From NCBI GenBank assembly GCA_002170535.1, contig NHDW01000004.1:337500-386877 (forward strand): a stretch of DNA of 49,378 nt, given 5' to 3'. The notes under the pieces are model-generated. The model was given only the letters and a program-made list of their open reading frames with translations, had not been told where the DNA came from and ran no database searches. Numbering within the stretch: the stretch's first letter is position 1; every line of letters starts with the position of its first letter. This document shows positions 26,947-35,146 of the stretch, one piece after another. Both the position numbers and the translations under genes were made by a program. Source of the DNA: Methylococcaceae bacterium TMED69. Lineage in GTDB: Bacteria > Pseudomonadota > Gammaproteobacteria > Ga0077536.

Positions 26947-26975
26947 TTGACGTAAAGATATTTCAGGTTTAATTT
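26947..26975 (+). promoter_or_regulatory. Possible topA promoter
   Basis: In the 221-base def-topA divergent spacer, TTGACG (26947) and TAATTT (26970) are 17 bases apart. The -35 is 5/6 but the -10 only 3/6, so the call is weak. The spacer shows no convincing gene and no other strong structure; it must also hold the minus-strand def promoter, which I could not place. Confidence 0.3.
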
Positions 26976-27057
26976 ATATCCAAACACTGGCATAGTACGA
27001 GCTAATATTTTTCTAGTTTGTACGGTTTTTATAACTGTTGATTTTGGAATCAAGTAG

Positions 27058-29415
27058 ATGGCTGATAATTTAGTAGTAGTTGAATCTCCTGCAAAAGCGG
27101 AGACAATCAAACGTTATTTGGGAAAAGACTTTGAAGTTTTAGCGTCTTACGGACATGTGCGAGAGCTACCTTCAAAAGGTGGTTCAGCCGTTAATCCAAT
27201 TGCTGATTTTGAGATGAGTTATTCTATATCCGAGAGGAGCACTAAGCATGTTAATGCGATTGTTAAAGCGGTAAAAAAAGCCAAAGCCTTGTATTTAGCT
27301 ACAGATTTAGATCGTGAAGGGGAAGCCATATCTTGGCATATTGTTGAAATCTTACAAGATAAAAAAATACTAGAACAAAAAAATGTACATAGGGTTGTCT
27401 TTAATGAAATCACCAAATCAGCGATTAAAAAAGCCATGGACGAGCCAAAAGAAATATCTATGGACCTAGTTAACGCACAGCAGGCCAGAAGAGCTCTCGA
27501 TTATCTTGTTGGTTTTAATCTTTCTCCACTTCTTTGGAAAAAGATTAAACCCGGTCTTTCTGCTGGTAGAGTGCAAAGCCCCGCTCTACGATTAATTTGC
27601 GAACGAGAGGAAGAGATAGCGAAATTTAAGCCAGTCGAGTATTGGACAGTTCATGCTAATATAATCTTCGATAAATTGAAATTTGAGTCTGAACTGAAAG
27701 AGTACCAAGGGCAAAAGATAAAGAAATTTGATTTGCCAAATTTTGAAAAAGTGGAAACAGTGGTAGGGGTGCTTCAAGCGAGCTCTAATGGTCAATTCAA
27801 AGTAAAAGGTGTGGAAAAGAAGCGAAGAAAGAAAAATCCGTCACCACCTTTCATTACATCGACCATGCAACAAGAGTCAATAAGAAAGCTAGGATTTACT
27901 GCTCAAAGAACCATGAGAATAGCCCAACAGTTATATGAAGGGATATCTATAGGCTCAGAGACGGTTGGTTTGATCACTTACATGAGAACAGATTCGTTAA
28001 ACTTATCAAATCAATCCATCCAAGAGTTGCGCGAGTATGTGAGTAGTCGATACAGTTCATCAGATGTTCCGGATGAAGTTAGAGTTTTTAAAACACGATC
28101 TAAAAATGCCCAAGAGGCCCATGAAGCTATTCGGCCAACTTCTTTTCAGCGCGACCCCGAGAGTGTAAAGCAGTATCTAAATGAAGAACAATTTAAGCTT
28201 TATTCTTTGATTTGGAAACGTGCGCTGGCCTCTCAAATGACGCAAGCTATTTACGAAGATATGCAAATATCCTTTGACTGTGGTTCAGAAGGACTTTTTA
28301 GAAGTAATGGCTCTCGCGTAATTGAACCCGGTTTCATGAAAGTTTACTTATCGTCCGAAGATAGTGATAAGGCCCACTTTCTCCCTGAACTTAAGCAGGG
28401 CGATATGGTTGAAACCGAGAATATAACCAAAGTTCAGCATTTCACCGAGCCCCCGGCTCGCTATGGTGAAGCGAGATTAGTTAAAACACTTGAAGAATTC
28501 GGTATTGGTCGACCATCAACTTATGCAACTATAATTTCTACACTTCTACAAAGAGAATATGTAGAGCTTGAGAACAAGAGATTCTTTCCAACAGATGTAG
28601 GTAAATTAGTTTCTGGATTTCTTACTAATCATTTTGCCGATTATGTTGATTATGAATTTACTGCGCATTTAGAAGATGAATTAGATGCTATTTCTCGAGG
28701 GGAAGCCAAGTGGATTAAGGTTTTAGGTAACTTTTGGGTCGACTTTGAAAAAACAGTTAAGAATAAAGAGACTGTTTCTAGGGGGGAAGTTCAAATGGAA
28801 CGTGCAATCGGGATTCACCCGAAAAGCGGAAAACCAGTTTCGATAAGAATGGGGCGTTATGGGCCCTATGTTATTATTGGAGATATTGAGAGCGATGATA
28901 AACCTAGTTTTCATGGGATTCCGCCAGGGATGAAGATGGATGAAATCACGATTGAGGATGTGATTGAGATTACCCAGTTGCCAAGATTTTTAGGTCATGA
29001 TTCGGAAGGAATCGAGTACTCAGCTAATAGAGGCAGATTTGGTCCCTATGTTATGTACGTAGAAAAAATTGACGAATCAATTACAAAAAAGGGAAAGAAA
29101 AAGCCTCAAAAACCAAAAGCTAAGTATGTGAGTCTCGAGTCATCAGATGACCCGTATACCGTTTCTTTTGAAAGGGCCATTGAGTTAGTAGAAAATAAGA
29201 AAAGGGCAGACGCAGAAAAACAGATCCAAGTATTTCCTGAAGCGGGTCTAGAGGTGCTTAATGGGAGGTATGGTCCATACATTACAGACGGTAAGAAAAA
29301 TGCAAAAATTCCAAAGGACACCGAACCATCAAAGTTAACACTTGAGGAATGTGTAAAGATATTGGAAGAGGCCCCTGTAAGGAAGTTCAGACCCAAAAAA
29401 CGTAAAACGAAATAG
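27058..29415 (+). CDS. topA: DNA topoisomerase I
   Basis: A 785-residue type IA topoisomerase relaxing negative supercoils. The N-terminal Toprim domain begins LVVVESPAKAETIKRYLG and has TDLDREGEAI; the active-site Tyr308 is in TYMRTDS. After about residue 580 the C-terminal part contains three GRYGPY/GRFGPY repeats (near 598, 661 and 740) and a basic tail. The Cys4 zinc ribbons found in E. coli TopA (865 residues) are absent. Confidence 0.95.
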   Translation: MADNLVVVESPAKAETIKRYLGKDFEVLASYGHVRELPSKGGSAVNPIADFEMSYSISERSTKHVNAIVKAVKKAKALYLATDLDREGEAISWHIVEILQDKKILEQKNVHRVVFNEITKSAIKKAMDEPKEISMDLVNAQQARRALDYLVGFNLSPLLWKKIKPGLSAGRVQSPALRLICEREEEIAKFKPVEYWTVHANIIFDKLKFESELKEYQGQKIKKFDLPNFEKVETVVGVLQASSNGQFKVKGVEKKRRKKNPSPPFITSTMQQESIRKLGFTAQRTMRIAQQLYEGISIGSETVGLITYMRTDSLNLSNQSIQELREYVSSRYSSSDVPDEVRVFKTRSKNAQEAHEAIRPTSFQRDPESVKQYLNEEQFKLYSLIWKRALASQMTQAIYEDMQISFDCGSEGLFRSNGSRVIEPGFMKVYLSSEDSDKAHFLPELKQGDMVETENITKVQHFTEPPARYGEARLVKTLEEFGIGRPSTYATIISTLLQREYVELENKRFFPTDVGKLVSGFLTNHFADYVDYEFTAHLEDELDAISRGEAKWIKVLGNFWVDFEKTVKNKETVSRGEVQMERAIGIHPKSGKPVSIRMGRYGPYVIIGDIESDDKPSFHGIPPGMKMDEITIEDVIEITQLPRFLGHDSEGIEYSANRGRFGPYVMYVEKIDESITKKGKKKPQKPKAKYVSLESSDDPYTVSFERAIELVENKKRADAEKQIQVFPEAGLEVLNGRYGPYITDGKKNAKIPKDTEPSKLTLEECVKILEEAPVRKFRPKKRKTK

Positions 29416-29436
29416 ATAAGTTTTGTGGAGCATTTG

Positions 29437-29985
29437 ATGGAAGAGCTAGATAGGGCTGTGCATTGCTTAAATGATGGATGTGTAATTGCTCATGCGACTG
29501 AAGCTATCTTTGGGCTTGCCGCTCGAGCCTTAGATTACGGAGCCTGCAAACGAGTTTGGAAGATAAAAAATAGACCGTTCAGTAAAAAATTTATTGTCAT
29601 TTTCTCTTCTGTCGAAGAAGTTCAGCAATATTCAATTATCACTGGCAGAAATGAGCAAAAAATTCTAGAAACATGGCCTGGTCACACAACCTGGGTTCTC
29701 AAATCCAGAGAAAATTGTCCATCTTGGTTAAAAGACGAGAACGGAACGCTGGCAGTTCGAGTGACTAAGCATTATCAAATGTTAGCTTTGATTGATCGTT
29801 GTGGTCCCTTAATTTCAACGAGCGCCAACCTCTCTGGCTTTCCCCCAGCCGAAAATTACAAACAGGCTGTAAAAAATTTGGGCAAGGATTCTTTGGTTAG
29901 CTATATTTTACCGGGTGAAACATGCGGAAAAACTGAGCCTTCTACTATTTACGATGGTGTTACGAACAAAATTTTACGTGGTTAA
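29437..29985 (+). CDS. tsaC: Threonylcarbamoyl-AMP synthase TsaC/Sua5/YrdC family
   Basis: About 182 residues of a single YrdC domain that makes threonylcarbamoyl-AMP, the first step of t6A37 tRNA modification. Features are the ATEAIFGLAA substrate loop, KIKNRPFSKKFIVIF, WPGHTTWVL, LAVRVTKH and STSANLSG. The length is that of TsaC, without the extra Sua5 domain. ATG at 29437 has GGAG 6 bases upstream; GTG at 29425 would overlap that ribosome binding site and adds only four residues. It lies just after topA. Confidence 0.92.
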   Translation: MEELDRAVHCLNDGCVIAHATEAIFGLAARALDYGACKRVWKIKNRPFSKKFIVIFSSVEEVQQYSIITGRNEQKILETWPGHTTWVLKSRENCPSWLKDENGTLAVRVTKHYQMLALIDRCGPLISTSANLSGFPPAENYKQAVKNLGKDSLVSYILPGETCGKTEPSTIYDGVTNKILRG

Positions 29986-30014
29986 TTGACATATAGTCCG
30001 TTTAAGATGATAAT
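29986..30014 (+). promoter_or_regulatory. Strong promoter for the tRNA-tuf operon
   Basis: A perfect -35 TTGACA (29986-29991), a 17-base spacer and a near-perfect -10 GATAAT (30009-30014) lie directly after the tsaC stop. Transcription would start near 30021, about 10 bases before tRNA-Tyr, and the downstream discriminator is GC-rich (CGGG), typical of stringently controlled stable-RNA promoters. Confidence 0.85.
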
Positions 30015-30030
30015 TTCGGGTTCCCTTTTT

Positions 30031-30112
30031 GGAGGGGTACCCAAGCGGTCAACGGGAGCAGACTGTAAATCTGCCGGCTCAGCCTTCGTAGGTTCGAATC
30101 CTACCCCCTCCA
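30031..30112 (+). tRNA. tRNA-Tyr (GTA)
   Basis: Acceptor GGAGGGG pairs with CCCCTCC, discriminator A at 30112. The anticodon loop ACTGTAAAT gives GTA. The variable arm is long, as in class II tRNA-Tyr, and the T arm is GTAGG-TTCGAAT-CCTAC. The 3' CCA is not encoded (ACAG follows). Confidence 0.96.
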
Positions 30113-30156
30113 CAGGGGAATGAAGAGCAGAGACGGGGAAATTTGGGTTGAGTAAG

Positions 30157-30230
30157 GCGGGTGTAGTTCAACGGTAGAACCTCAGCCTTCCAAGCTGATG
30201 ATGTGGGTTCGATTCCCATCACCCGCTCCA
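30157..30230 (+). tRNA. tRNA-Gly (TCC)
   Basis: Acceptor GCGGGTG pairs with CACCCGC, discriminator T at 30227, then encoded CCA (30228-30230). The anticodon loop CTTCCAA gives TCC. D and T arms are regular. It is the only one of the four tRNAs here with an encoded CCA. Confidence 0.96.
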
Positions 30231-30292
30231 TTGATGGGAGACTAGAGCTACAAGGGTCTTGCAAGTATCGAACGTTAGTTTAATTTTCGTTC

Positions 30293-30364
<72 letters not shown>

Positions 30365-30489
30365 CCGAATGCTTAAAATTGAAAATTTTTATAGTGATGA
30401 AGGGTTGTAATTTTGGCATAATAAGTAAAGTTAGATTTAGACATCAATTTTTTATTAGATTTTAACACCGAAATTGGGAGTATTTAGGA

Positions 30490-31680
30490 ATGGCGAAGGA
30501 AAAATTTGAGCGATCAAAACCTCATGTTAATGTTGGAACGATTGGTCACGTAGATCACGGAAAAACAACTTTGACTGCGGCTTTAACAATGGTTTCAGCA
30601 TCCAAACATGGAGGAGAGACCAAGGCCTACGATCAGATTGATAACGCACCTGAGGAAAGAGAAAGAGGGATCACGATCGCTACGGCCCACGTGGAGTACG
30701 AAAGTGATGCAAGGCATTACGCTCATGTGGATTGCCCAGGGCACGCCGATTATGTGAAAAACATGATTACTGGAGCAGCCCAAATGGATGGGGCTATCTT
30801 GGTGTGTAGCGCGGCAGATGGCCCTATGCCTCAAACGAGAGAACATATCCTTTTGGCTAGACAGGTAGGAGTACCGAAGATAGTCGTTTTTCTAAATAAA
30901 GCCGACCAAGTTGATGATGATGAGTTAGTTGAACTAGTTGAAATGGAGATCAGGGAGCTTTTAGATCTATATCAATTCCCAGGTGATGATACTCCAATAA
31001 TCAAAGGTAGTGCCCTCAAAGCTGTCGAAGGCGACGATAGTGATATCGGAAGTAAAGCCATTCATGAGCTAGTAGCTGCTATGGATGACTTCATTCCAAT
31101 TCCTGAACGACCAGTTGACCAGCCTTTTTTAATGCCAATTGAAGATGTTTTTTCAATCAGTGGAAGAGGAACGGTTGTTACTGGGCGGATTGAGCGTGGA
31201 AAGGTAGTTGTGGGTGAGGAAATCGAAATTGTTGGAATTAAAGATACCCAGAAAACGACATGCACTGGGGTTGAAATGTTTCGAAAGCTACTAGACGAAG
31301 GCCAGGCAGGAGACAATGTAGGTGTTTTATTGAGAGGAACGAAAAGGGAAGAGGTAGAGAGAGGTCAAGTTTTGTGCAAACCAGGCTCAGTAAATCCTCA
31401 TACTCATTTTGAGGCAGAAGTTTACATATTATCAAAGGAAGAGGGCGGCAGGCATACCCCATTTTTTTCAAACTATAGACCACAATTCTATTTCCGGACA
31501 ACTGATGTTACCGGTGCAGTCGAATTGCCCGAAAATGTAGAAATGGTGATGCCAGGAGATAATATAAAAATGACTGTAAAATTAATAGCTCCTATAGCTA
31601 TGGAAGAGGGTGTTAGATTCGCGATTCGCGAAGGGGGTCGCACAGTAGGCGCCGGTGTGGTCGCTAAAATTATTGCATAA
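30490..31680 (+). CDS. tuf: Elongation factor Tu
   Basis: A 396-residue GTPase delivering aminoacyl-tRNA to the ribosome. G motifs are [13 protein letters not shown] (effector), [12 protein letters not shown] and GSALK; domains 2 and 3 follow with the conserved end [13 protein letters not shown]. It lies between tRNA-Thr and tRNA-Trp in the tufB position. No second copy follows fusA in this window. A weak -10-like CATAAT at 30417 could add a local promoter, but read-through from the tRNA promoter is sufficient. Confidence 0.98.
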   Translation: MAKEKFERSKPHVNVGTIGHVDHGKTTLTAALTMVSASKHGGETKAYDQIDNAPEERERGITIATAHVEYESDARHYAHVDCPGHADYVKNMITGAAQMDGAILVCSAADGPMPQTREHILLARQVGVPKIVVFLNKADQVDDDELVELVEMEIRELLDLYQFPGDDTPIIKGSALKAVEGDDSDIGSKAIHELVAAMDDFIPIPERPVDQPFLMPIEDVFSISGRGTVVTGRIERGKVVVGEEIEIVGIKDTQKTTCTGVEMFRKLLDEGQAGDNVGVLLRGTKREEVERGQVLCKPGSVNPHTHFEAEVYILSKEEGGRHTPFFSNYRPQFYFRTTDVTGAVELPENVEMVMPGDNIKMTVKLIAPIAMEEGVRFAIREGGRTVGAGVVAKIIA

Positions 31681-31689
31681 GAGGTATCA

Positions 31690-31762
31690 AGGCCAGTAGC
31701 TCAATTGGCAGAGCGGCGGTCTCCAAAACCGCAGGTTGGGGGTTCGATTCCCTCCTGGCCTG
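31690..31762 (+). tRNA. tRNA-Trp (CCA anticodon)
   Basis: Acceptor AGGCCAG pairs with CTGGCCT, discriminator G at 31762. The anticodon loop CTCCAAA gives CCA. The 3' CCA is not encoded (CTC follows). It starts 9 bases after the tuf stop, so it must be processed from the tuf-secE transcript. Confidence 0.96.
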
Positions 31763-31780
31763 CTCGAAATGGAACTAGTG

Positions 31781-32143
31781 ATGGAAACAAAAATTGACAG
31801 TCAAGGAACAACGGACGTTCTAAAAATTATAGCGGCCCTTACGATGTTGGGCATTGGCATTGTTGGATTTTACTACTACAGTGAGATCTCCGACTTGTAT
31901 CGAATTGTCGCTCTCATTGTGGCACTAGGTATCGCTTTATTGTTATATAGCTCTACCGCAGGAGGGCAAAATACACTTGGGTTTTTAAAAGCCGCCCAGA
32001 ATGAAATAAAAAAGGTTGTTTGGCCGACGAGGCAGGAAACGAGTCAGACTACACTAGTTGTTTTGGTTGTTGTGGTAATTTTTGCAATAATTTTATGGCT
32101 CTTGGACTTAGTTTTAAGCAGTCTCGTTAATTTTGTGATTTAG
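31781..32143 (+). CDS. secE: Preprotein translocase subunit SecE
   Basis: About 120 residues with three membrane segments (near 13-31, 37-57 and 92-119), the long gammaproteobacterial form, rather than the single-span SecE of many bacteria. The conserved amphipathic segment NEIKKVVWPTRQET precedes the last span. I favour ATG 31781, with GGA 7 bases upstream; ATG 31769 is possible. An open frame from 31736 runs into tRNA-Trp and is not real. Confidence 0.93.
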   Translation: METKIDSQGTTDVLKIIAALTMLGIGIVGFYYYSEISDLYRIVALIVALGIALLLYSSTAGGQNTLGFLKAAQNEIKKVVWPTRQETSQTTLVVLVVVVIFAIILWLLDLVLSSLVNFVI

Positions 32144-32167
32144 ATTATTTTAACTATGGTGGCCGTA

Positions 32168-32701
32168 ATGAATTTGAATTGGTATGTTGTACACGCTTTC
32201 TCGGGTTACGAAAATCAGGTTAAAAGGTCACTGGAAGATAGAATAAGGCTGGAGGGTATGAATGATAAATTCGGCCAAATTTTAGTACCCACTGAAGAAG
32301 TTGTTGAAATGAAAGACGGGCAAAAAAGGAAAAGTGATCGGAAATTTTTTCCTGGATATGTACTTGTTGAAATGGTTATGGATGACGATTCGTGGCATCT
32401 AGTAAAAAGTTGTCCCAAGGTAATGGGTTTTATTGGTGGTTCAAGTGACAGGCCAAGCCCGATACCGAGTAAAGAGGTTGGAGTTATATTAGATAGAATT
32501 AGTGATGGAGCTGCTAAACCTAAACCTAAAGTTCTTTTTGAGGTTGGAGAGGTGGTCCGAGTCATAGATGGGCCTTTTGCAGATTTCAACGGTGTGGTTG
32601 AAGAAGTCAATTATGAAAAAAGCAAGTTGAGAGTGGCGGTTACTATATTTGGCCGCTCAACGCCTGTTGAATTAGAGTTTAGTCAAGTCAGTAAAGATTA
32701 A
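32168..32701 (+). CDS. nusG: Transcription termination/antitermination protein NusG
   Basis: About 177 residues: an NGN domain starting [15 protein letters not shown], with [10 protein letters not shown], and a C-terminal KOW domain ([19 protein letters not shown]). NusG binds RNA polymerase and couples it to Rho or to S10 of the ribosome. I start at ATG 32168, which has GGTGG 5 bases before it and gives the usual short lead before WYVV; ATG 32156 adds four residues. Confidence 0.95.
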   Translation: MNLNWYVVHAFSGYENQVKRSLEDRIRLEGMNDKFGQILVPTEEVVEMKDGQKRKSDRKFFPGYVLVEMVMDDDSWHLVKSCPKVMGFIGGSSDRPSPIPSKEVGVILDRISDGAAKPKPKVLFEVGEVVRVIDGPFADFNGVVEEVNYEKSKLRVAVTIFGRSTPVELEFSQVSKD

Positions 32702-32723
32702 TAGTTCAGTCTGAGAAAGTAAA

Positions 32724-33155
32724 ATGGCAAAAAAAATTGAAACTTTTATTAAGCTCCAAGTTCCGGCTGGCAAGGCAAATCCTAGCCCCCCAGTTGGGCC
32801 GGCACTGGGTCAGCACGGCCTTAACATTATGGATTTTTGTAAGGCATTTAACGCAAAAACACAAGAAATGGACGCTGGTATGCCAGTGCCCGTAGTTATA
32901 ACAGTATTCAGTGACAAAAGCTTCACATTTGAAACAAAAAGCACACCAGCTTCCATTTTGTTGAAGAAAGCCGCGGGCTTAGAAAAGGGAAGTGGGGTTC
33001 CCCATATTGAGAAGGTAGGTAAGGTAAATCGTGAACAGTTAGAAAATATTGTACGAACAAAGGAGGGTGATTTGACCGCAGGAGATCTAGACGCCGCGGT
33101 TAGAACTATTGCTGGTACAGCTAGGAGTATGGGTATTGAGGTAGAGGGAGTTTAA
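32724..33155 (+). CDS. rplK: 50S ribosomal protein L11
   Basis: A 143-residue L11 with the flexible N-terminal domain ([23 protein letters not shown], split by the Pro helix) and a C-terminal 23S rRNA-binding domain. It shapes the GTPase-associated centre where EF-Tu and EF-G act. It forms the usual rplK-rplA pair, 2 bases before rplA. Confidence 0.98.
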   Translation: MAKKIETFIKLQVPAGKANPSPPVGPALGQHGLNIMDFCKAFNAKTQEMDAGMPVPVVITVFSDKSFTFETKSTPASILLKKAAGLEKGSGVPHIEKVGKVNREQLENIVRTKEGDLTAGDLDAAVRTIAGTARSMGIEVEGV

Positions 33156-33157
33156 GC

Positions 33158-33865
33158 GTGGCAAAGATATCGAAAAGAATAAAAAAAATGTCTGAAATTA
33201 TTGACCCTAATACAGAGAGTTCCGTGAGTCTAAAAGACGCTCTGGATATCTTAAAGAAAATCGAAGGAGTCAAATTTGATGAATCAGTCGATGTTGCGAT
33301 TAATCTCGGGATAGACCCTAAGAAATCTGATCAAGTTGTTAGAGGCTCTACGATTTTGCCTCATGGATCGGGTAAGTCCGTTAAAGTTGCGCTTTTTGCG
33401 GAAGGGGATGCAGCTACAGCGGGTAGTGAAGCTGGGGCTGATATCGTAGGGTTTGAGGATTTAGCAGAAGATATTAAAAAAGGCAATTTAGACTTTGACG
33501 TTGTTATAGCGACACCTGCTTCAATGAGATTAGTAGGTCAACTGGGACAAATTCTTGGGCCGAGAGGATTGATGCCTAACCCTAAAGTTGGCACCGTGAC
33601 AAATTCGGTCGCGGATGCTGTAAAAAATGCTAAGTCAGGTCAAGTGCAATATCGGGCCGATAAAGGCGGAATAATTCATTGTAGTATTGGCAAAAAGTCT
33701 TTCGATGTTCCTCACCTAATTGATAATTTAGAAGCAGTAATTTCTGACCTAAAAAAGGCTAAACCAAGTACTTCGAAAGGTACTTACATCAAGTCTATAA
33801 GCCTTTCTACAACGATGGGTCCTGGAATTAGAGTGGATGAAAACTCTGTAGCCGTGGTGAATTAA
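33158..33865 (+). CDS. rplA: 50S ribosomal protein L1
   Basis: A 235-residue L1 of the ribosome stalk near the E site. The family signature is [14 protein letters not shown] (near 142-155), and [17 protein letters not shown] closes the protein. The start is GTG at 33158. In other bacteria free L1 represses the rplK-rplA mRNA; I did not identify its mRNA target here. Confidence 0.98.
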   Translation: MAKISKRIKKMSEIIDPNTESSVSLKDALDILKKIEGVKFDESVDVAINLGIDPKKSDQVVRGSTILPHGSGKSVKVALFAEGDAATAGSEAGADIVGFEDLAEDIKKGNLDFDVVIATPASMRLVGQLGQILGPRGLMPNPKVGTVTNSVADAVKNAKSGQVQYRADKGGIIHCSIGKKSFDVPHLIDNLEAVISDLKKAKPSTSKGTYIKSISLSTTMGPGIRVDENSVAVVN

Positions 33866-33889
33866 AATGATTAACAGTCACGTAAGAAA

Positions 33890-34045
33890 TTTTAGAGGAT
33901 TAAGTAATAGATAAAACAGCTGTTCTAAGACCGTAGGCTTACCAATTAATAAAGCTTTGCCTCCGTAGACGTGCCCATAGTTAGCAAAAATTTGAATATA
34001 CGTCGACTGAAAATGGTTAAGAAACGCAATTAGCAACGATGGAGT
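33890..34045 (+). ncRNA. Probable L10 leader (autoregulatory mRNA structure)
   Basis: The 189-base gap before rplJ holds a stem of CGTAGGC (33932-33938) with GCCTCCG (33959-33965), one mismatch, inside a longer structured A-rich leader. An L10(L12)4-binding leader sits in this place in many bacteria. Identification is by position and this stem only; the ends are approximate. Confidence 0.5.
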
Positions 34046-34054
34046 GATAAAATA

Positions 34055-34588
34055 ATGGGTTTGAGTTTTGAAGAGAAGAAGAATGTGGTTTCTAAAGTTC
34101 ATGACTATTTCATGGACAGCGGTTCTATTGTTGCTGCCGATTATACAGGTTTAACCGTCTCTCAAATGACCGATCTGAGAAGAAAAGCCCGGGAGAGCGG
34201 AGTTGTTGTAAAAGTCTTAAAAAATACGCTCGCAAAAAGAGCGGTCAAAGGAACCGAGCATGAGACTATGGCCGATAGTTTGGTCGGGCCTTTGCTTTAT
34301 ATCGTATCCTCGGAAGATCCTGGGGCAGGTGCCAGATTAGTTAAAGAGTTTACTAAATCTAATGACCGCCTAATTGCCAAGGTGATAGCTTTTTCTGGGG
34401 AAGTGAGGCCTGGGGCAGACCTAGATGTTTTGGCCAGTCTGCCTACCATGGACGAGGCTCGGGCTCAACTATTATCACTTCTCACTCAGCCTCAAACCGG
34501 GTTGGTTCGATTACTGAAAGAGCCTCCTTCTCTAGTGGTGAGATTATTGGTAAATAAAAAAGGAGCTTTAGAGAAGCCCGCTGATTAA
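34055..34588 (+). CDS. rplJ: 50S ribosomal protein L10
   Basis: A 177-residue L10, the base of the L7/L12 stalk. The N-terminal rRNA-binding domain has VAADYTGLTVSQMTDLR and VVKVLKNTLAKRAV; the C-terminal helix that carries L7/L12 dimers follows. GGAG lies upstream at usual spacing. It probably binds its own leader to control rplJL. Confidence 0.98.
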   Translation: MGLSFEEKKNVVSKVHDYFMDSGSIVAADYTGLTVSQMTDLRRKARESGVVVKVLKNTLAKRAVKGTEHETMADSLVGPLLYIVSSEDPGAGARLVKEFTKSNDRLIAKVIAFSGEVRPGADLDVLASLPTMDEARAQLLSLLTQPQTGLVRLLKEPPSLVVRLLVNKKGALEKPAD

Positions 34589-34639
34589 ATTTGTTGCAGA
34601 AAAAATTTTAAACGATATTAAATTGTAGGAGAAATAAAG

Positions 34640-35020
34640 ATGGCCGTTTCAAAAGAAGATTTAATTGAAACTTTGAGCAATATGTCAATATTGGAAGTAA
34701 CTGATCTAGTGTCGGAACTAGAGGAAAAATGGGGTGTATCTGCGGCGGCAGCGGTTGCAGCACCTGTTGCCGTTGCAGCAGCCGGGGATGGTGAAGCCGA
34801 GGCCGCTAAGGATGAATTTGACGTCGTAATGACAAGCTTTGGAGAAAATAAAGTAGCGGTTATTAAGGCAATCCGTGCAATCACTGGATTAGGTTTGAAG
34901 GAGGCCAAAGAGATGGTTGAGGGAGCACCCGCTACTGTTAAAGAGGCTGCCCCGAAATCAGAAGCGGAAGAAATAAAAAAACAACTAGAAGAAGCGGGTG
35001 CTTCAACAGAGCTAAAGTAG
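34640..35020 (+). CDS. rplL: 50S ribosomal protein L7/L12
   Basis: A 126-residue stalk protein: N-terminal dimerisation helices ([20 protein letters not shown]), an Ala-rich hinge (about 38-53) and the factor-binding C-terminal domain with [20 protein letters not shown] lies just upstream. Expected in four or more copies per ribosome. Confidence 0.98.
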   Translation: MAVSKEDLIETLSNMSILEVTDLVSELEEKWGVSAAAAVAAPVAVAAAGDGEAEAAKDEFDVVMTSFGENKVAVIKAIRAITGLGLKEAKEMVEGAPATVKEAAPKSEAEEIKKQLEEAGASTELK

Positions 35021-35067
35021 GGTTTTGCTCTATTAGTTTTTAATGCAATTGACACTGATAATGTTGG

Positions 35068-35117
35068 TAGAAACAAGGTGCTTGTTTGAATTTGAAAAAA
35101 TGCTTGACCTGTTTCTA
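35068..35117 (+). other. Competing RNA hairpins in the rplL-rpoB spacer
   Basis: AAACAAG (35071-35077) pairs perfectly with CTTGTTT (35081-35087) around a 3-base loop. The same 5' arm, as TAGAAACAAGG (35068-35078), can instead pair with CCTGTTTCTA (35108-35117), 10 pairs with one bulge. The two folds exclude each other. There is no U-run, so it is not a plain terminator; in E. coli this spacer holds an attenuator and an RNase III site. Confidence 0.5.
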
Positions 35118-35146
35118 TAACTACACCACCAAGGAAATAAAAACCT

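Noticed and set aside
26889-27110. 73-codon minus-strand frame in the def-topA spacer
   Set aside because: Its start lies inside topA, there is no recognisable domain, and the composition is that of random AT-rich sequence.
31736-31780. N-terminal extension of secE beginning MGVRFPPGLLE
   Set aside because: It is a translation of the 3' half of tRNA-Trp; secE starts after the tRNA.
35049-35062. TTGACA and GATAAT before rpoB as a promoter
   Set aside because: The two hexamers are only 2 bases apart, and neither has a proper partner at 15-19 bases.
34618-35076. 152-codon minus-strand frame over rplL
   Set aside because: It is a shadow of the Ala-rich rplL codons, with low-complexity Ser/Ala content, no homology and no ribosome binding site.
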